From Clostridia bacterium (GTDB lineage: Bacteria > Bacillota > Clostridia > Oscillospirales > Acutalibacteraceae), in NCBI GenBank assembly GCA_017397845.1, contig JAFQHU010000004.1, forward strand, positions 78,041 to 142,040: a stretch of DNA of 64,000 bases, in the 5' to 3' direction. Below, piece after piece: positions 24,180 to 34,579 of this stretch. The notes under the pieces are model-generated. The model had not been told where the DNA came from. It ran no database searches and saw nothing but the letters and a program-made list of their open reading frames with translations. A program made the translations under genes and the position numbers. How positions within the stretch are numbered: position 1 is the first letter of the stretch; each line of letters opens with the position of its first letter.

Positions 24180-26210
24180 ATGAGCCGTAAAAAATGGGTA
24201 GTATCTTCTCTTGATAAAGAGCTTGCATCAGATATAGCCGAAGAGTACGGAATAGACCCCTTTGCCGCTTTGCTTTTGGTGGCACGTGGTATTACCGATG
24301 AGGGCGAAATTGCTGAGTTTTTCTCTGAAAGCAAAACGCTTATCAGTCCTTTTGAAATAAAAGATATGGATAAAGCCGTTGAAAGAATAAGCCGTGCCAT
24401 GGATGACGGTGAAAAAATTGCTATATACGGCGATTATGATGCTGATGGTGTTACATCTACGGCTCTTATGTACCGCTTCTTTGAAATGAACGGCTGCGAT
24501 GTCATAACTTATATTCCCGACAGAAACAGTGAGGGCTACGGTCTTAATAAAGGTGCCGTAAAAAAGCTTAAGGAACTTGGTGCTGAACTTATTATAACCG
24601 TTGATAACGGTATTTCCGCCTTTGAGGAGGCAGAATATATTTATGAGCTGGGTATGGAGTTGGTAATAACCGACCATCACAAAGCAAGCGACAGAATACC
24701 GCGTGCGGAAGCTGTGGTAGATCCTCACAGACATGATTGCCCTTGTCCGTATAAATTATGGGCAGGCGTAGGTGTCGCATTCAAGGTTATCTGCGCACTT
24801 TCCGGTGCTGATGACGAAGAGATGCTTGATATGTTTTCCGATTTGGTTACCATCGGTACCATCGGAGATATAGTGTCTTTGACCGGCGAAAACCGTACCA
24901 TCGTAAAGCACGGTCTCAGACGGCTTAACAGTGAAACCTGTATGGGTATAGCTTCACTGAAAAAACAGGCAGGGATGGACGGCAAAAATCTTAGTGCTGC
25001 CTCTGTTGCCTTCTCTCTTGTTCCCAGAATCAACTCTATCGGCAGAATGGACCATGCTTCAAAAGCACTTGAGCTTCTTCTCGGCGAGACTGAGAGAGAA
25101 GTGTCTGTTATAGTCGAAACGGTAGATAAATCAAACAATGAACGACAGGAAATCGAAAAGAGAATTACCGCGGAAGCCGAAGAACAAATTAAAAGTAATC
25201 CCGATATGCTGTGCGAAAGAGTGCTTATATTTTCGGGTAAAAATTGGCATGGCGGTGTTATCGGTATAGTGGCATCACGCTTGGTAAGCAAGTACGGTAA
25301 GCCATGTATAGTTATAACTGATGACGGTACAGAGGCTAAAGGATCAGGCAGAAGCATTGAGGGCTTTTCTCTTTACGATGCTATTTCCGGTGCAAAAGAG
25401 CTGCTTTCGCATTACGGCGGACATGTTCTCGCTGCAGGCTTCGGAATGAAAAGTGAAAATATCCCTGCTTTCCGTAAGGCAATTGCCGATTATGCAAAGA
25501 CAGTAGAAATGCCTTTTCCCGTAACTGAGCTTGATTGCAGGCTTAAGCCTGAATTTATTTCAGCGGATATTTTGTCTGTAATCTCTGCACTTGAGCCCTT
25601 CGGTGCCGGAAATCCGCAACCGATGTTCGGCCTTTTCGGTGTTACTCTTTCTTCTTTACAAACCATCGGTTCGGGAAAGCACTTAAGATTGAACTTCCGA
25701 AAAGGTAATACATCTTTTTCTGCTGTTTATTTTGGTGTGACCGAAAAAGAATTTCCTTATGCACCCGGCGACAGTCTTGATCTGGCTGTAAGATTGGAAA
25801 GAAATGAATATATGGGACAGGTAAGAGTCAGCATATACATAAGAGACGTCAGAATGTCGGGTACTGATGATGAAAAATATCTGAAAAGCATCCGCCTTTA
25901 TGAAAAAATGCGCCGCAAGGAAAGACTTTCTCCTAAAGAAGCAGCCTTTATTCTCCCGTCGAGACAAAATGTCGCCGATGTGTACCGTTATATAAGAAAT
26001 ATCGGAATTTGGAGTTATGACAGCGATGTTCTTTGTTATCGATTGGGCGGTGACGGAAGTAATGCCTGTACGGTACTTACGGCCATTGATACTCTTATTG
26101 AGCTGGGAATACTGAAAAAGGAAGACGGACAAATCAGCATCAGAGATACCTCTGTCAAAGTAAATCTCGACGATTCACGTATTATAAAGCATATAAAAAA
26201 ATATCTGTAG
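24180..26210 (+). CDS. recJ: RecJ single-stranded-DNA 5'-3' exonuclease
   Basis: The 676-residue product has the DHH phosphoesterase motifs YGDYDADG and TDHH with VDPH, followed by the DHHA1 domain with the GGHVLAAGF motif. An OB-fold region is next, then an extra C-terminal domain of about 110 residues typical of Firmicutes RecJ. It degrades 5' single-strand ends in RecFOR repair and mismatch repair. Placement directly after recQ matches their joint role in gap processing. GAAAGGACTGAG precedes the start. The next gene, relA, starts 17 bases later. Confidence 0.95.
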   Translation: MSRKKWVVSSLDKELASDIAEEYGIDPFAALLLVARGITDEGEIAEFFSESKTLISPFEIKDMDKAVERISRAMDDGEKIAIYGDYDADGVTSTALMYRFFEMNGCDVITYIPDRNSEGYGLNKGAVKKLKELGAELIITVDNGISAFEEAEYIYELGMELVITDHHKASDRIPRAEAVVDPHRHDCPCPYKLWAGVGVAFKVICALSGADDEEMLDMFSDLVTIGTIGDIVSLTGENRTIVKHGLRRLNSETCMGIASLKKQAGMDGKNLSAASVAFSLVPRINSIGRMDHASKALELLLGETEREVSVIVETVDKSNNERQEIEKRITAEAEEQIKSNPDMLCERVLIFSGKNWHGGVIGIVASRLVSKYGKPCIVITDDGTEAKGSGRSIEGFSLYDAISGAKELLSHYGGHVLAAGFGMKSENIPAFRKAIADYAKTVEMPFPVTELDCRLKPEFISADILSVISALEPFGAGNPQPMFGLFGVTLSSLQTIGSGKHLRLNFRKGNTSFSAVYFGVTEKEFPYAPGDSLDLAVRLERNEYMGQVRVSIYIRDVRMSGTDDEKYLKSIRLYEKMRRKERLSPKEAAFILPSRQNVADVYRYIRNIGIWSYDSDVLCYRLGGDGSNACTVLTAIDTLIELGILKKEDGQISIRDTSVKVNLDDSRIIKHIKKYL

Positions 26211-26227
26211 GAAAGGGGGATACAGTA

Positions 26228-28414
26228 ATGGATTATTATAAAGATTTTCAGGGACTTATTGAAACGGTGAAAGAAAGCTTTACAAAAGAAGATATAGAAA
26301 AAATAAAAAAAGCTTTCACCATAGCTGATGAAGCACATAAAGAACAGCGCCGCCGTTCGGGTGAGCCGTATATTATTCATCCGATTGCTGTAGCCCGTAT
26401 TCTTGCGGATATGGGCATGGATGCGGACTCCGTCTGTGCGGCACTTCTGCACGATGTGGTTGAGGATACACCTACAACTGCAGCAGAAATAAGAGAAATG
26501 TTCGGACCGGATGTGGAACATCTTGTTGACGGTGTAACCAAGCTCGGTCAAATTCCTACAGCGTCCAGCAAAGAGGAACAGCAAAGCGAAAATATCAGAA
26601 AGATGTTTCTCGCCATGTCGAGAGATATCAGGGTGGTTATCATCAAACTTGCTGACCGTGTTCACAATATGCGTACGCTTAAATTTATGCCCGAAGAAAA
26701 GCGGCGATATAAAGCGAGAGAAACTTTGGAAATTTATGCTCCCATAGCTCACCGTCTCGGTATACGTGCCTTCAAAGAGGAGCTTGAGGATCTTGCTATC
26801 AGCTTTCTTGATCCGGTGGCATACGGTGAAATTGCAAAGACTTTGGAAAAGCAGGTAGAATCACGTCATAGCTTTCTCGAAAATATCAAAGATGAAATTT
26901 CGGAAAGAGTGCGAAAAGATGTACCTAACGTTCACATTGAAGGCAGAATAAAAAGTGTTCACGGTATTTACCGTAAAACCTATATGCAGAACAGAACCAT
27001 TGATGAAATTTATGACATTTATGCCGTAAGACTCATTGTGGATTCCGTTTATGAATGCTACTGCTGTCTCGGTATCATCCACGATATGTTTAATCCGATT
27101 TTAGGCAGATTCAAAGATTATATTTCCACTCCTAAGCCAAATATGTACCAATCGCTGCATACTACCGTTATCGGTAAAGCCGGTGTACCCTTTGAGGTTC
27201 AGATAAGAACATGGGAAATGCACCATACTGCTGAATACGGTATCGCTGCCCATTGGAAATATAAGTTGGGTATGAGCGGCAAGGTAAAGTTTGAGGAACG
27301 TCTTTCCTGGATAAGACAGCTGCTTGAAAGTCAGAAGGAAAGCGACGATGTGGAAGAAATCGTAAAAACCATTAAAACCGATTTCGTACCCGAAGAGGTT
27401 TTTGCCTTCACCCCGAAGGGTGATGTTATCAGTCTTCCTATGGGCTCATGCATTATCGACTTTGCTTACGCAATTCACTCGGCTGTAGGTAACAAAATGA
27501 TAGGTGCAAAGGTTGACGGCAGAATAACTACCTTGGACCATAAGGTAAACAACGGCGAAATTATTGAAATCCTTACCACCTCACAGCAGGGCAAGGGACC
27601 GAGCCGAGATTGGATTAAGATTGCAAAAACTACCTCTGCAAGAACTAAAATCAGAGGATGGTTCAAAAAAGAAAAAAGAGAAGAAAATATCATAGAGGGT
27701 AAAGCGGAGGTTGAACGTGAATTCAAACGTAACAATATCGTGCTTCCCGAAAAGCAAATGCTCGAATTTATCGGTAAAATAGCCGAAAGGCAGCATTGCA
27801 ACAGTATCGATGAATTCTTTGCAGCCATAGGATACGGTGGTCTTACTCTCACAAAAATCATACCGAGAATAAAGGATGACTATGCCAAGTTGGTAAAGGA
27901 AATGTCACCCGAAGCACAGGTAGCCATAAAACCTGTGCCCAAAAAGATAACCAAAAGTGCCGACGGTATAATTATCGAAGGTATAGATAACTGTCTTATA
28001 AAATTCTCTCGGTGCTGTGATCCTTTGCCCGGTGACGATATTATCGGTTTTATAACCCGCGGTCACGGTGTGTCAATTCATACGAGAAAGTGTGTAAATG
28101 TACCAAAGGACATTTCGAGAGCTGCGGAGCCGGAAAGATGGATTAATGCATCGTGGGACAGAAAGGTGCAGAATTCTTACCGTGTAACGCTCGCCGTAAC
28201 ATGTATGAACCGTATGGGTATGCTTGCCGATTTATCGGCTGTTATAGCAAATATGCACGTTATGATTCATTCTATCTTTACCAAGGATGCTTCTGACGGC
28301 AGATGCACCATATATATGACCATTACGGTAAACGGTGCAGAGCATCTCAAAAGCGTATGTGAAAAATTAAAGAAAGTTAAGGGCGTTCTCGAAACCGAGC
28401 GTTCGGGTTTATAA
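26228..28414 (+). CDS. relA: Bifunctional (p)ppGpp synthetase/hydrolase, RelA/SpoT family
   Basis: The 728-residue product carries the full long-RSH layout: HD hydrolase domain with HDVVEDT, RelA synthetase domain with SVHGIYRKTY and the YQSLHTTV block, a TGS domain (about 385-445, VFAFTPKGDVISLP), a zinc-type region with CCDPLPGD, and a C-terminal ACT domain. The intact HD motif suggests both synthesis and hydrolysis of the alarmone. It acts in the stringent response at the ribosome. AAAGGGGGATACAGTA precedes the ATG. The stop is followed after one base by dtd, the usual Firmicutes order. Confidence 0.96.
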   Translation: MDYYKDFQGLIETVKESFTKEDIEKIKKAFTIADEAHKEQRRRSGEPYIIHPIAVARILADMGMDADSVCAALLHDVVEDTPTTAAEIREMFGPDVEHLVDGVTKLGQIPTASSKEEQQSENIRKMFLAMSRDIRVVIIKLADRVHNMRTLKFMPEEKRRYKARETLEIYAPIAHRLGIRAFKEELEDLAISFLDPVAYGEIAKTLEKQVESRHSFLENIKDEISERVRKDVPNVHIEGRIKSVHGIYRKTYMQNRTIDEIYDIYAVRLIVDSVYECYCCLGIIHDMFNPILGRFKDYISTPKPNMYQSLHTTVIGKAGVPFEVQIRTWEMHHTAEYGIAAHWKYKLGMSGKVKFEERLSWIRQLLESQKESDDVEEIVKTIKTDFVPEEVFAFTPKGDVISLPMGSCIIDFAYAIHSAVGNKMIGAKVDGRITTLDHKVNNGEIIEILTTSQQGKGPSRDWIKIAKTTSARTKIRGWFKKEKREENIIEGKAEVEREFKRNNIVLPEKQMLEFIGKIAERQHCNSIDEFFAAIGYGGLTLTKIIPRIKDDYAKLVKEMSPEAQVAIKPVPKKITKSADGIIIEGIDNCLIKFSRCCDPLPGDDIIGFITRGHGVSIHTRKCVNVPKDISRAAEPERWINASWDRKVQNSYRVTLAVTCMNRMGMLADLSAVIANMHVMIHSIFTKDASDGRCTIYMTITVNGAEHLKSVCEKLKKVKGVLETERSGL

Positions 28415-28415
28415 T

Positions 28416-28871
28416 ATGAAAGCTGTTATACAAAGAGTAAAAAAGGCGTCGGTCACTGTAGACGGAAAAATAACAGGCGAGGTAGGTAAAGGATTTCTTG
28501 TTCTGTTGGGCGTTGTACAGGGAGATACAGAAGAAGAAATGAAGCTTTTAGCCAAAAAGGTGGCACAGCTTAGAATTTTCACCGATGAGAATGATAAAAT
28601 GAATCTTTCTTTGGATAAGGTGGACGGAGAGGTTTTGGTGGTTTCACAATTTACCTTGTGTGCTGATGTTTCTCATGGCAGAAGACCATCTTTTACAAAC
28701 TCCGCTCCTGCCGATATCGCAAATGACCTTTATGAAAAATTCTGTAATGAGCTTCTTTCTTCCGGCGTAAAAAAGGTAGCAAAGGGCGTTTTTGGTGCGG
28801 ATATGGATGTAGGACTTATTAATGACGGACCTGTTACCATAATAATGGACACGGACGAATGGAAGAAATAA
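28416..28871 (+). CDS. dtd: D-aminoacyl-tRNA deacylase
   Basis: The 151-residue protein is full length for DTD. It has the N-terminal MKAVIQRVKKASVTV, the SQFTLCAD motif and the cross-subunit N-x-GPVT motif (NDGPVTI) that together form the chirality-checking active site. It removes D-amino acids and glycine from mischarged tRNAs. It begins one base after the relA stop and is followed closely by the MBL hydrolase gene, so it is an internal operon member. Confidence 0.96.
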   Translation: MKAVIQRVKKASVTVDGKITGEVGKGFLVLLGVVQGDTEEEMKLLAKKVAQLRIFTDENDKMNLSLDKVDGEVLVVSQFTLCADVSHGRRPSFTNSAPADIANDLYEKFCNELLSSGVKKVAKGVFGADMDVGLINDGPVTIIMDTDEWKK

Positions 28872-28887
28872 TAACGAGGTGATACCG

Positions 28888-29517
28888 ATGGATATAAAAG
28901 TAAGAGTTTGTCCTCTCACTCCTTTGATGAGTAATTGCTGTATAATTACGGCTGAAAACGGTGATGCAGCAGTTATCGATCCCGGATCTTTCGGAAATAA
29001 ACTCCGTAAAGCTTTGGAAGAAGAGGGGGTAAGGGAGCTCAGATACATCCTTCTTACTCACGGACATTTTGACCATATTTCAGGTACACAGAAGTTAAAG
29101 GACGGCTATGGCGGCCAAATAGCCGTGCACCGTCTTGATGCTGTTTGTCTGAAGGATTCGGAAGAAAGCCGTGCCTCGTTTTTCGGTCTCTTTTCGCCGT
29201 CCTTTGATGCGGATATTCTCCTCGAAGACGGAAACAGACTTCCTTTCGGTAACGGTGAAATAGAGGTTATACACACTCCGGGACACACCGTAGGCAGCGT
29301 CTGCTTTAAAATCGGTGAGCATCTTTTTACCGGAGATACTCTTTTCCGTCTCAGTATAGGCAGAACGGATTTTCCCGGCGGCAGTATGGATGAGATTATG
29401 GCTTCGATGAAAAGGCTGAAAGCTATTGAAGGTTTTCACAAAGTTTATCCCGGTCACGAAGCTTTGACGGATCTTGATTACGAAAAAGCATATAATCCTT
29501 ATATGAAAGGTATATAA
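28888..29517 (+). CDS. MBL-fold metallo-hydrolase (glyoxalase II-like)
   Basis: The product is 209 residues from the ATG at 28888, which GAGGTG precedes at six bases. A GTG at 28879 lies inside that ribosome site and is unlikely. The metal-binding motif THGHFDH is followed by HTPGHT, GDTLF and PGHE, the complete two-metal set. This short form is typical of Clostridia YcbL/GloB-like hydrolases, located between dtd and hemZ. Hydroxyacylglutathione or another thioester or lactone may be the substrate, and the sequence does not decide. The stop is followed after one base by hemZ. Confidence 0.88.
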   Translation: MDIKVRVCPLTPLMSNCCIITAENGDAAVIDPGSFGNKLRKALEEEGVRELRYILLTHGHFDHISGTQKLKDGYGGQIAVHRLDAVCLKDSEESRASFFGLFSPSFDADILLEDGNRLPFGNGEIEVIHTPGHTVGSVCFKIGEHLFTGDTLFRLSIGRTDFPGGSMDEIMASMKRLKAIEGFHKVYPGHEALTDLDYEKAYNPYMKGI

Positions 29518-29518
29518 G

Positions 29519-30988
29519 ATGCAGATAATTAATATAAATAATTCATATCACTATGAAACGGAAAATCTTCTTCGTGTCTTTTTCCCGGAGAAAAAATTTC
29601 TCTGTTCGGAAAGAGAGGAGGAAGGAGAGGATTACTGTATTTTTGAAACAGTTGGCAGCAATGTCCGTATAAAGATTTCCCTTTCGGGTGATGAGCTTTC
29701 AGCTGAAAAAACGTTTTCTTTCAGCGATAAGGTGTCGGATGAGACCGAGGAAAGCTTTTTAGAGCGCAAAGGTGCAGTAATGCTCTTTGAGCTTCTTTGC
29801 TCTTACACCTCATATACACCTCCGTGGGGTATTCTCACGGGTGTAAGACCTGCCAAATTAATGACCAAGCTTATGTCTTCCATGGGCGAAGAAAAAGCAC
29901 GTGAATATTTTATAAATGAGCTTAAGGTAAGCGAAGAAAAAACTTCTCTTGCTCTCATGGTCGCAAAAAACGAAGCGCCTCTTATGGCGGTGAATACGGA
30001 AAAATCCTATTCGCTTTATATATCCATTCCTTTCTGTCCGTCGAGATGCAGTTACTGTTCTTTTATCTCACATTCAAATGAGAGCGCAAAAAAGCTTATG
30101 CCGTCTTATGTGGAAAAGCTGTGTGAGGAAATAAGGCTAACGGGTGAATTTTCCGGAAAATTAGGTCTCACTCTCGAAAGCATATATATGGGCGGAGGCA
30201 CACCTACGGCACTTTCGGCAGAGCTTTTAAAAAAGGTAACAGATGCCATAAGCGAAAGCTTTCCCGTTTCTGCTGTCAGAGAATATACAATTGAGGCGGG
30301 CAGACCGGACAGCGTTACCGATGAAAAGTTGGAGGTTATAAAAAAATGCGGTGCAACCCGCATAAGTATTAACCCGCAGACATTTTCAGACGATGTTCTT
30401 AAAGCTATCGGCAGAAATCATACAAGTCAGATGACTGTTGATGCTTTTATTCAGGCGAGAAAAAAGGGTTTTGACAATATCAATATGGACCTTATTGCGG
30501 GGCTTCCCGAGGATACTGTAGAAAATTACGAAAAAACTCTTCGGACGGCTTTGTCTTTTTCACCTGAAAACATAACAGTACATACTCTGGCACTTAAGCG
30601 TTCATCGACCATTGTCACAGAAAAGAGAGGTACCAATTCGGGCGAAACAGCCTCAGCTATGCTTTCTCTTACCCAAAAGCTGCTTCTCAATGAAGGATAT
30701 ATTCCTTATTATATGTACCGTCAGAGTAAATGTCTCGGCAATCTGGAAAATGTAGGTTGGGCGAAAGAAGGCTTTGAGGGTCTTTATAATGTGTATATGA
30801 TGGAAGAAATACATTCGGTTTTCGCGGTAGGTGCAGGAGCCGTAACTAAGCTTAAAGCACCTTATGACAATTCAATTGAACGTGTGTTTAATTATAAATA
30901 TCCATATGAATATATCGGTTCTTTTGATGAAATAATAAAGCGAAAAGAACAAATCATAAACTTTTATGAAAAGCATTTTAAAGGGTGA
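29519..30988 (+). CDS. hemZ: HemZ, radical SAM coproporphyrinogen III oxidase-like enzyme
   Basis: The 489-residue product has an N-terminal domain of about 160 residues specific to HemZ and a radical SAM core with CPSRCSYC coordinating the 4Fe-4S cluster. The GGGTPTAL and NPQTF motifs follow, then a C-terminal HemN-like helical segment. The family is proposed to act on coproporphyrinogen without oxygen or on related heme substrates. HemZ homologues without demonstrated oxidase activity exist, so the reaction is an inference. It sits in the relA-dtd-MBL operon and nearly abuts the next kinase gene. Confidence 0.88.
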   Translation: MQIININNSYHYETENLLRVFFPEKKFLCSEREEEGEDYCIFETVGSNVRIKISLSGDELSAEKTFSFSDKVSDETEESFLERKGAVMLFELLCSYTSYTPPWGILTGVRPAKLMTKLMSSMGEEKAREYFINELKVSEEKTSLALMVAKNEAPLMAVNTEKSYSLYISIPFCPSRCSYCSFISHSNESAKKLMPSYVEKLCEEIRLTGEFSGKLGLTLESIYMGGGTPTALSAELLKKVTDAISESFPVSAVREYTIEAGRPDSVTDEKLEVIKKCGATRISINPQTFSDDVLKAIGRNHTSQMTVDAFIQARKKGFDNINMDLIAGLPEDTVENYEKTLRTALSFSPENITVHTLALKRSSTIVTEKRGTNSGETASAMLSLTQKLLLNEGYIPYYMYRQSKCLGNLENVGWAKEGFEGLYNVYMMEEIHSVFAVGAGAVTKLKAPYDNSIERVFNYKYPYEYIGSFDEIIKRKEQIINFYEKHFKG

Positions 30989-30992
30989 TTAT

Positions 30993-31904
30993 GTGAATAA
31001 ACTAACAGTTGATAATATCAACCTCCTCGCAAAGGAAGCACCTGAAAAAATAATATCGGAAAGTGAAAGCAGATATAAGGATATAATTGAAACCACTGCA
31101 GAAAAAATATGCAGTAAGGAGGGGAGGACTCTTGTGATGGTGGCAGGACCCTCTTCTTCAGGTAAAACCACCACTTCAAAGCTTTTGAAAACAGCTATTG
31201 AAGCTATGGGAAGAAAAGCAAAAATGATTTCTCTCGATGATTTTTACAGAAGCCAGGGCGAAATTTACTTTTTTGAGGACGGCACCGTAGATTATGAAAC
31301 GGTAAAGGCTCTCGATGTGGACTATATCGGTGAATGTCTTCACTCTCTTATGAATGAGGGCAGATGTAAATTGCCCCGCTTCAGTTTTAAAACCAAAAAG
31401 CGTGAGTATTATGTAGAGACAGTAGCGGATTACGACGATATCATTATCGTCGAAGGTCTCCATGCTCTGAATCCGATAATAACCGACCAACTTGAAAATG
31501 AGCAGATGGTAAAAATTTATGTGAGTGTTTCCTCGCGGATTTTTGACGGAGACGATGTCTTTATGTCGAAACGAGATATCCGTCTTGTCCGCCGTATGAT
31601 AAGAGATTTTCACCACCGTGACTCTTCTCCCGAAAACACCTTTTATCTGTGGAACGGAGTCAGGATGGGTGAGGACAGATACCTTTTCCCCTTTGAGGAC
31701 AGGGCGGACATAAAAATTGACTCCATCCATCCCTATGAAGTATGTGCTTTTAAGGATGTTGCTCTAAAGGTGCTTGACCGTATGGATAAAAAGAGTGTAT
31801 ACTATCCTGCAGCGAAAGTACTTAAAGAAAAAATTTTGAAATTTGTTTCCATCGGTGAGAATTCCGTTCCCGAAGGTTCACTTTTAAATGAGTTTATAGG
31901 ATAA
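30993..31904 (+). CDS. Uridine kinase-like nucleoside kinase
   Basis: The product is about 303 residues from the GTG at 30993, which follows AAAGGGTGA. An in-frame ATG at 30966 overlaps the hemZ end and is less likely. A P-loop, AGPSSSGKTTTSK, is followed by SLDDFY, the Asp-Asp-Phe motif of uridine kinase, and IIVEGLHALNP. This is the Udk/phosphoribulokinase-like fold, with a short N-terminal extension and a C-terminal helical tail. It probably phosphorylates uridine or cytidine, but the clostridial long forms are not tested as far as I know. It closes the hemZ-side operon. Confidence 0.82.
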   Translation: MNKLTVDNINLLAKEAPEKIISESESRYKDIIETTAEKICSKEGRTLVMVAGPSSSGKTTTSKLLKTAIEAMGRKAKMISLDDFYRSQGEIYFFEDGTVDYETVKALDVDYIGECLHSLMNEGRCKLPRFSFKTKKREYYVETVADYDDIIIVEGLHALNPIITDQLENEQMVKIYVSVSSRIFDGDDVFMSKRDIRLVRRMIRDFHHRDSSPENTFYLWNGVRMGEDRYLFPFEDRADIKIDSIHPYEVCAFKDVALKVLDRMDKKSVYYPAAKVLKEKILKFVSIGENSVPEGSLLNEFIG

Positions 31905-31931
31905 GATATTACAAGAAAAGAGATGATAATA

Positions 31932-33701
31932 ATGGCTGAAAGAAAAAAACAGTCCTTGCTTGCGGGTGCAGGTGTGCTTGCGATAGCTACCATTGTCGTT
32001 AAATTAATCGGTGCAGTTTATAAAATACCCATGAATAACCTCCTCGGCACAGAGGGCTACGGCTATTTTACGGGTGCTTATGCTGTATATACACCGCTTT
32101 ACGCCATTTCCATGGCAGGACTTCCTGTCGCTGTGTCTAAGCTTGTATCACAGAATATGGAGCTTGGCAGAGTAAGAGATGCAAAAGCTATCTTCAAAGT
32201 ATCACAGAAGTTGTTTTTCCTTGTAGGATTGACGGGTACACTTGTTCTTATGGCTATTGCGGTGCCCTATTCCGTTTATTCGGCAAAGGCTCCGATGAAT
32301 TACATAAGTGTTCTTGCTGTGGCACCGTGTGTGCTTTTCTGTTGTATGATGTCGTCCTTTCGCGGTTATTATGAAGGCTTAAACAATATGACACCTACAG
32401 GTGTTTCACAGGTTATAGAAGCGGCTGTAAAGTTGGCTTTCGGTCTTTCGGCTACTTATCTGTTTATGAACGGTGCGGTTTCTTATTATGAAGAAAATGC
32501 CGTAGACGGTGCGATGACTCTTTTCGGTGTGGAGGTAACCAATAAGGCTGAGGCGATGGCTGCGGTTTATCCGTACGGTGCTGCAGTGGCTATTTCAGGT
32601 GTTACCCTCGGCTCTGCTCTCGGACTTGTTTATCTTTATGTCAGATATAAAAAAAGAGGTTTCGGTTTTACCAGAGAGGAGCTTATTAATTCTCCTGCCG
32701 CAGATACGAACAGAAATATAAGAAACAGTATTCTTCGTATTTCGATTCCTGTTGCTGCGTCATCTCTTGTTCTCAATATAAGTAATCTTATTGACGATAC
32801 TACAATTAGAAGCAGACTTGCTGTGGCTCTTGAAACGGGCTTTGAAACTGTCAAGGATATGTATGGTGCAACTCTCGCTGCGGAACAAACTCTCGATGAA
32901 AATATTGCTACTTATCTTTACGGTATGCACGGCTCTGTAATCAATATAAAAAATCTGATACCTACCATTACTCTCACTCTCGGTATCAGTGCCATTCCTG
33001 TTCTGTCAAAAGCATGGACTGCGAAAAACAAAGCCGACATAAAGCTTTGTGTCGAATCCGCACTGAGGGTGGCCATGCTCATAGCAATGCCTGCCGGAAT
33101 AGGTATAGCGGTTCTTTCCGAACCAATACTTGATCTTCTCTACGGCGGAAATAATCCTGAATTTGCACCTGCAGCGGCACCGATGATGTTTGTTTACGGA
33201 CTTGCACTTCCTCTTTTTGCCATAGCATCACCGCTTACCAATATGCTTCAGGCTGTAGGAAAAACGAAGGTGCCTATAGTTACTATGTCTATAGGTGCTG
33301 TTATAAAAATTGTTCTTAACTTCATAATGATTGCAAACCCGAATATTAACATAAAGGGCGCCTGTATCAGTTCCACGGTATGCTATATCGTAATGGTATT
33401 GATTAATTTCAATGTTCTCACAAAAACAGTTGATGTAAAGGTGAATTTGATGTCTGTTTTCCTTAAACCGTTTCTTGCTGCTCTTATGTGCGGCGTAGGT
33501 GCATGGGGTGCTAACTATCTTTTGGTGGATGTTTTCGCCATCGAAAGTCGTCTTACAACCCTTTTGGCAGTAGGTGTCGGTGCGGTTTTTTATGCAATTT
33601 CTATACTTTTACTCAAAGGAATTGTGAAAGATGACATAGAAATGCTTCCAAAAGGAGAAAAAATTGCAAAAGTCCTTGCAAAATTTGGATTATTAGGTTA
33701 A
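31932..33701 (+). CDS. SpoVB/YabM-type MOP-superfamily lipid or polysaccharide flippase
   Basis: The product is 589 residues from the ATG at 31932. The in-frame ATG at 31923 lies within the likely ribosome site AGAGATGATAATA. It has about fourteen membrane helices and the family start GAGVLAIATIVVKLIGAVYKIP. Related proteins include MurJ, SpoVB and YabM, which flip lipid-linked precursors during sporulation or wall synthesis. In Bacillus yabM sits directly before yabN(mazG), yabO, yabP and yabQ, and the same order is seen here. This supports yabM orthology. Direct substrate unknown. Confidence 0.88.
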   Translation: MAERKKQSLLAGAGVLAIATIVVKLIGAVYKIPMNNLLGTEGYGYFTGAYAVYTPLYAISMAGLPVAVSKLVSQNMELGRVRDAKAIFKVSQKLFFLVGLTGTLVLMAIAVPYSVYSAKAPMNYISVLAVAPCVLFCCMMSSFRGYYEGLNNMTPTGVSQVIEAAVKLAFGLSATYLFMNGAVSYYEENAVDGAMTLFGVEVTNKAEAMAAVYPYGAAVAISGVTLGSALGLVYLYVRYKKRGFGFTREELINSPAADTNRNIRNSILRISIPVAASSLVLNISNLIDDTTIRSRLAVALETGFETVKDMYGATLAAEQTLDENIATYLYGMHGSVINIKNLIPTITLTLGISAIPVLSKAWTAKNKADIKLCVESALRVAMLIAMPAGIGIAVLSEPILDLLYGGNNPEFAPAAAPMMFVYGLALPLFAIASPLTNMLQAVGKTKVPIVTMSIGAVIKIVLNFIMIANPNINIKGACISSTVCYIVMVLINFNVLTKTVDVKVNLMSVFLKPFLAALMCGVGAWGANYLLVDVFAIESRLTTLLAVGVGAVFYAISILLLKGIVKDDIEMLPKGEKIAKVLAKFGLLG

Positions 33702-33725
33702 AATAGAAACAATGAGGTAAAGAAA

Positions 33726-34538
33726 ATGGAAAAATTTACTTTCAAAGACAGATACGGTATTGATGATTTGCTTGATATAATGGCTATTTTGCGTGCTCCC
33801 GGCGGATGTCCGTGGGATGCTGAACAAAGTCATGAAAGCATAAAAAAGGATTTCATCGAAGAAACCTATGAGGTTATTGAGGCTATCAATAAAAAGGATA
33901 AAACCTTACTTGAGGAAGAGCTCGGAGATGTTCTCTTACAGGTTGTCTTTCATGCACAGATCGAAAAGGAAATCGGTTCTTTTGATTTTTTCGATGTATG
34001 TGACGGTATCTGTAAAAAGCTCATTGAACGTCACCCTCATGTTTTCGGTGAAATCGAGGTAAACAGTACTGACGAAGTGCTCAGTAATTGGGACGATATA
34101 AAACGGAAAAGTAAAGGCCAAAAAACTCAGGGCTCATCTATGCTGAAAGTTCCTAAGGAGCTTCCTGCACTTATGAGAAGCCAAAAAATACAGCAGAAAG
34201 CTAAAAAAGCAGGCTTTGATTGGGATAACGTTGACGGAGCTTTTGATGCACTTGAGAGCGAAATTGCGGAGCTGAAGGAAGCTGTGAAATCAGGTGTGCA
34301 AAAAGATATAACCGAAGAGCTCGGAGACCTTCTTTTCTCTTGTGTAAATGTGGCAAGATTTATCGGTGTTGATTCTGAGGAAGCACTTAATATTTCTACA
34401 GAGAAATTTATTTCCCGCTTTCTTGAGGTTGAAAGGCTCGCCGCCGAAGGAAATATTGACATGAAAAACTCCGCCATCGAGGATTTGGACAAGCTTTGGC
34501 ATCAGGCGAAGAAAAATTTAGTATCCAATCGGGATTAA
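33726..34538 (+). CDS. mazG: MazG nucleoside triphosphate pyrophosphohydrolase (YabN C-terminal equivalent)
   Basis: The 270-residue protein has two MazG domains: [15 protein letters not shown] with [15 protein letters not shown], and [16 protein letters not shown]. It hydrolyses non-canonical or excess NTPs to NMP and pyrophosphate. In Bacillus the orthologue YabN carries an extra N-terminal tetrapyrrole-methylase domain, which is absent here. GAGGTAAAGAAA precedes the start. The stop codon lies within a palindrome, CGGGATTAATCCCG, at 34530-34543. The next gene, HU, starts 41 bases later. Confidence 0.94.
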   Translation: MEKFTFKDRYGIDDLLDIMAILRAPGGCPWDAEQSHESIKKDFIEETYEVIEAINKKDKTLLEEELGDVLLQVVFHAQIEKEIGSFDFFDVCDGICKKLIERHPHVFGEIEVNSTDEVLSNWDDIKRKSKGQKTQGSSMLKVPKELPALMRSQKIQQKAKKAGFDWDNVDGAFDALESEIAELKEAVKSGVQKDITEELGDLLFSCVNVARFIGVDSEEALNISTEKFISRFLEVERLAAEGNIDMKNSAIEDLDKLWHQAKKNLVSNRD

Positions 34539-34579
34539 TCCCGTGGAAAAATAAATCATATTTTTGGAGGAAAACAAAA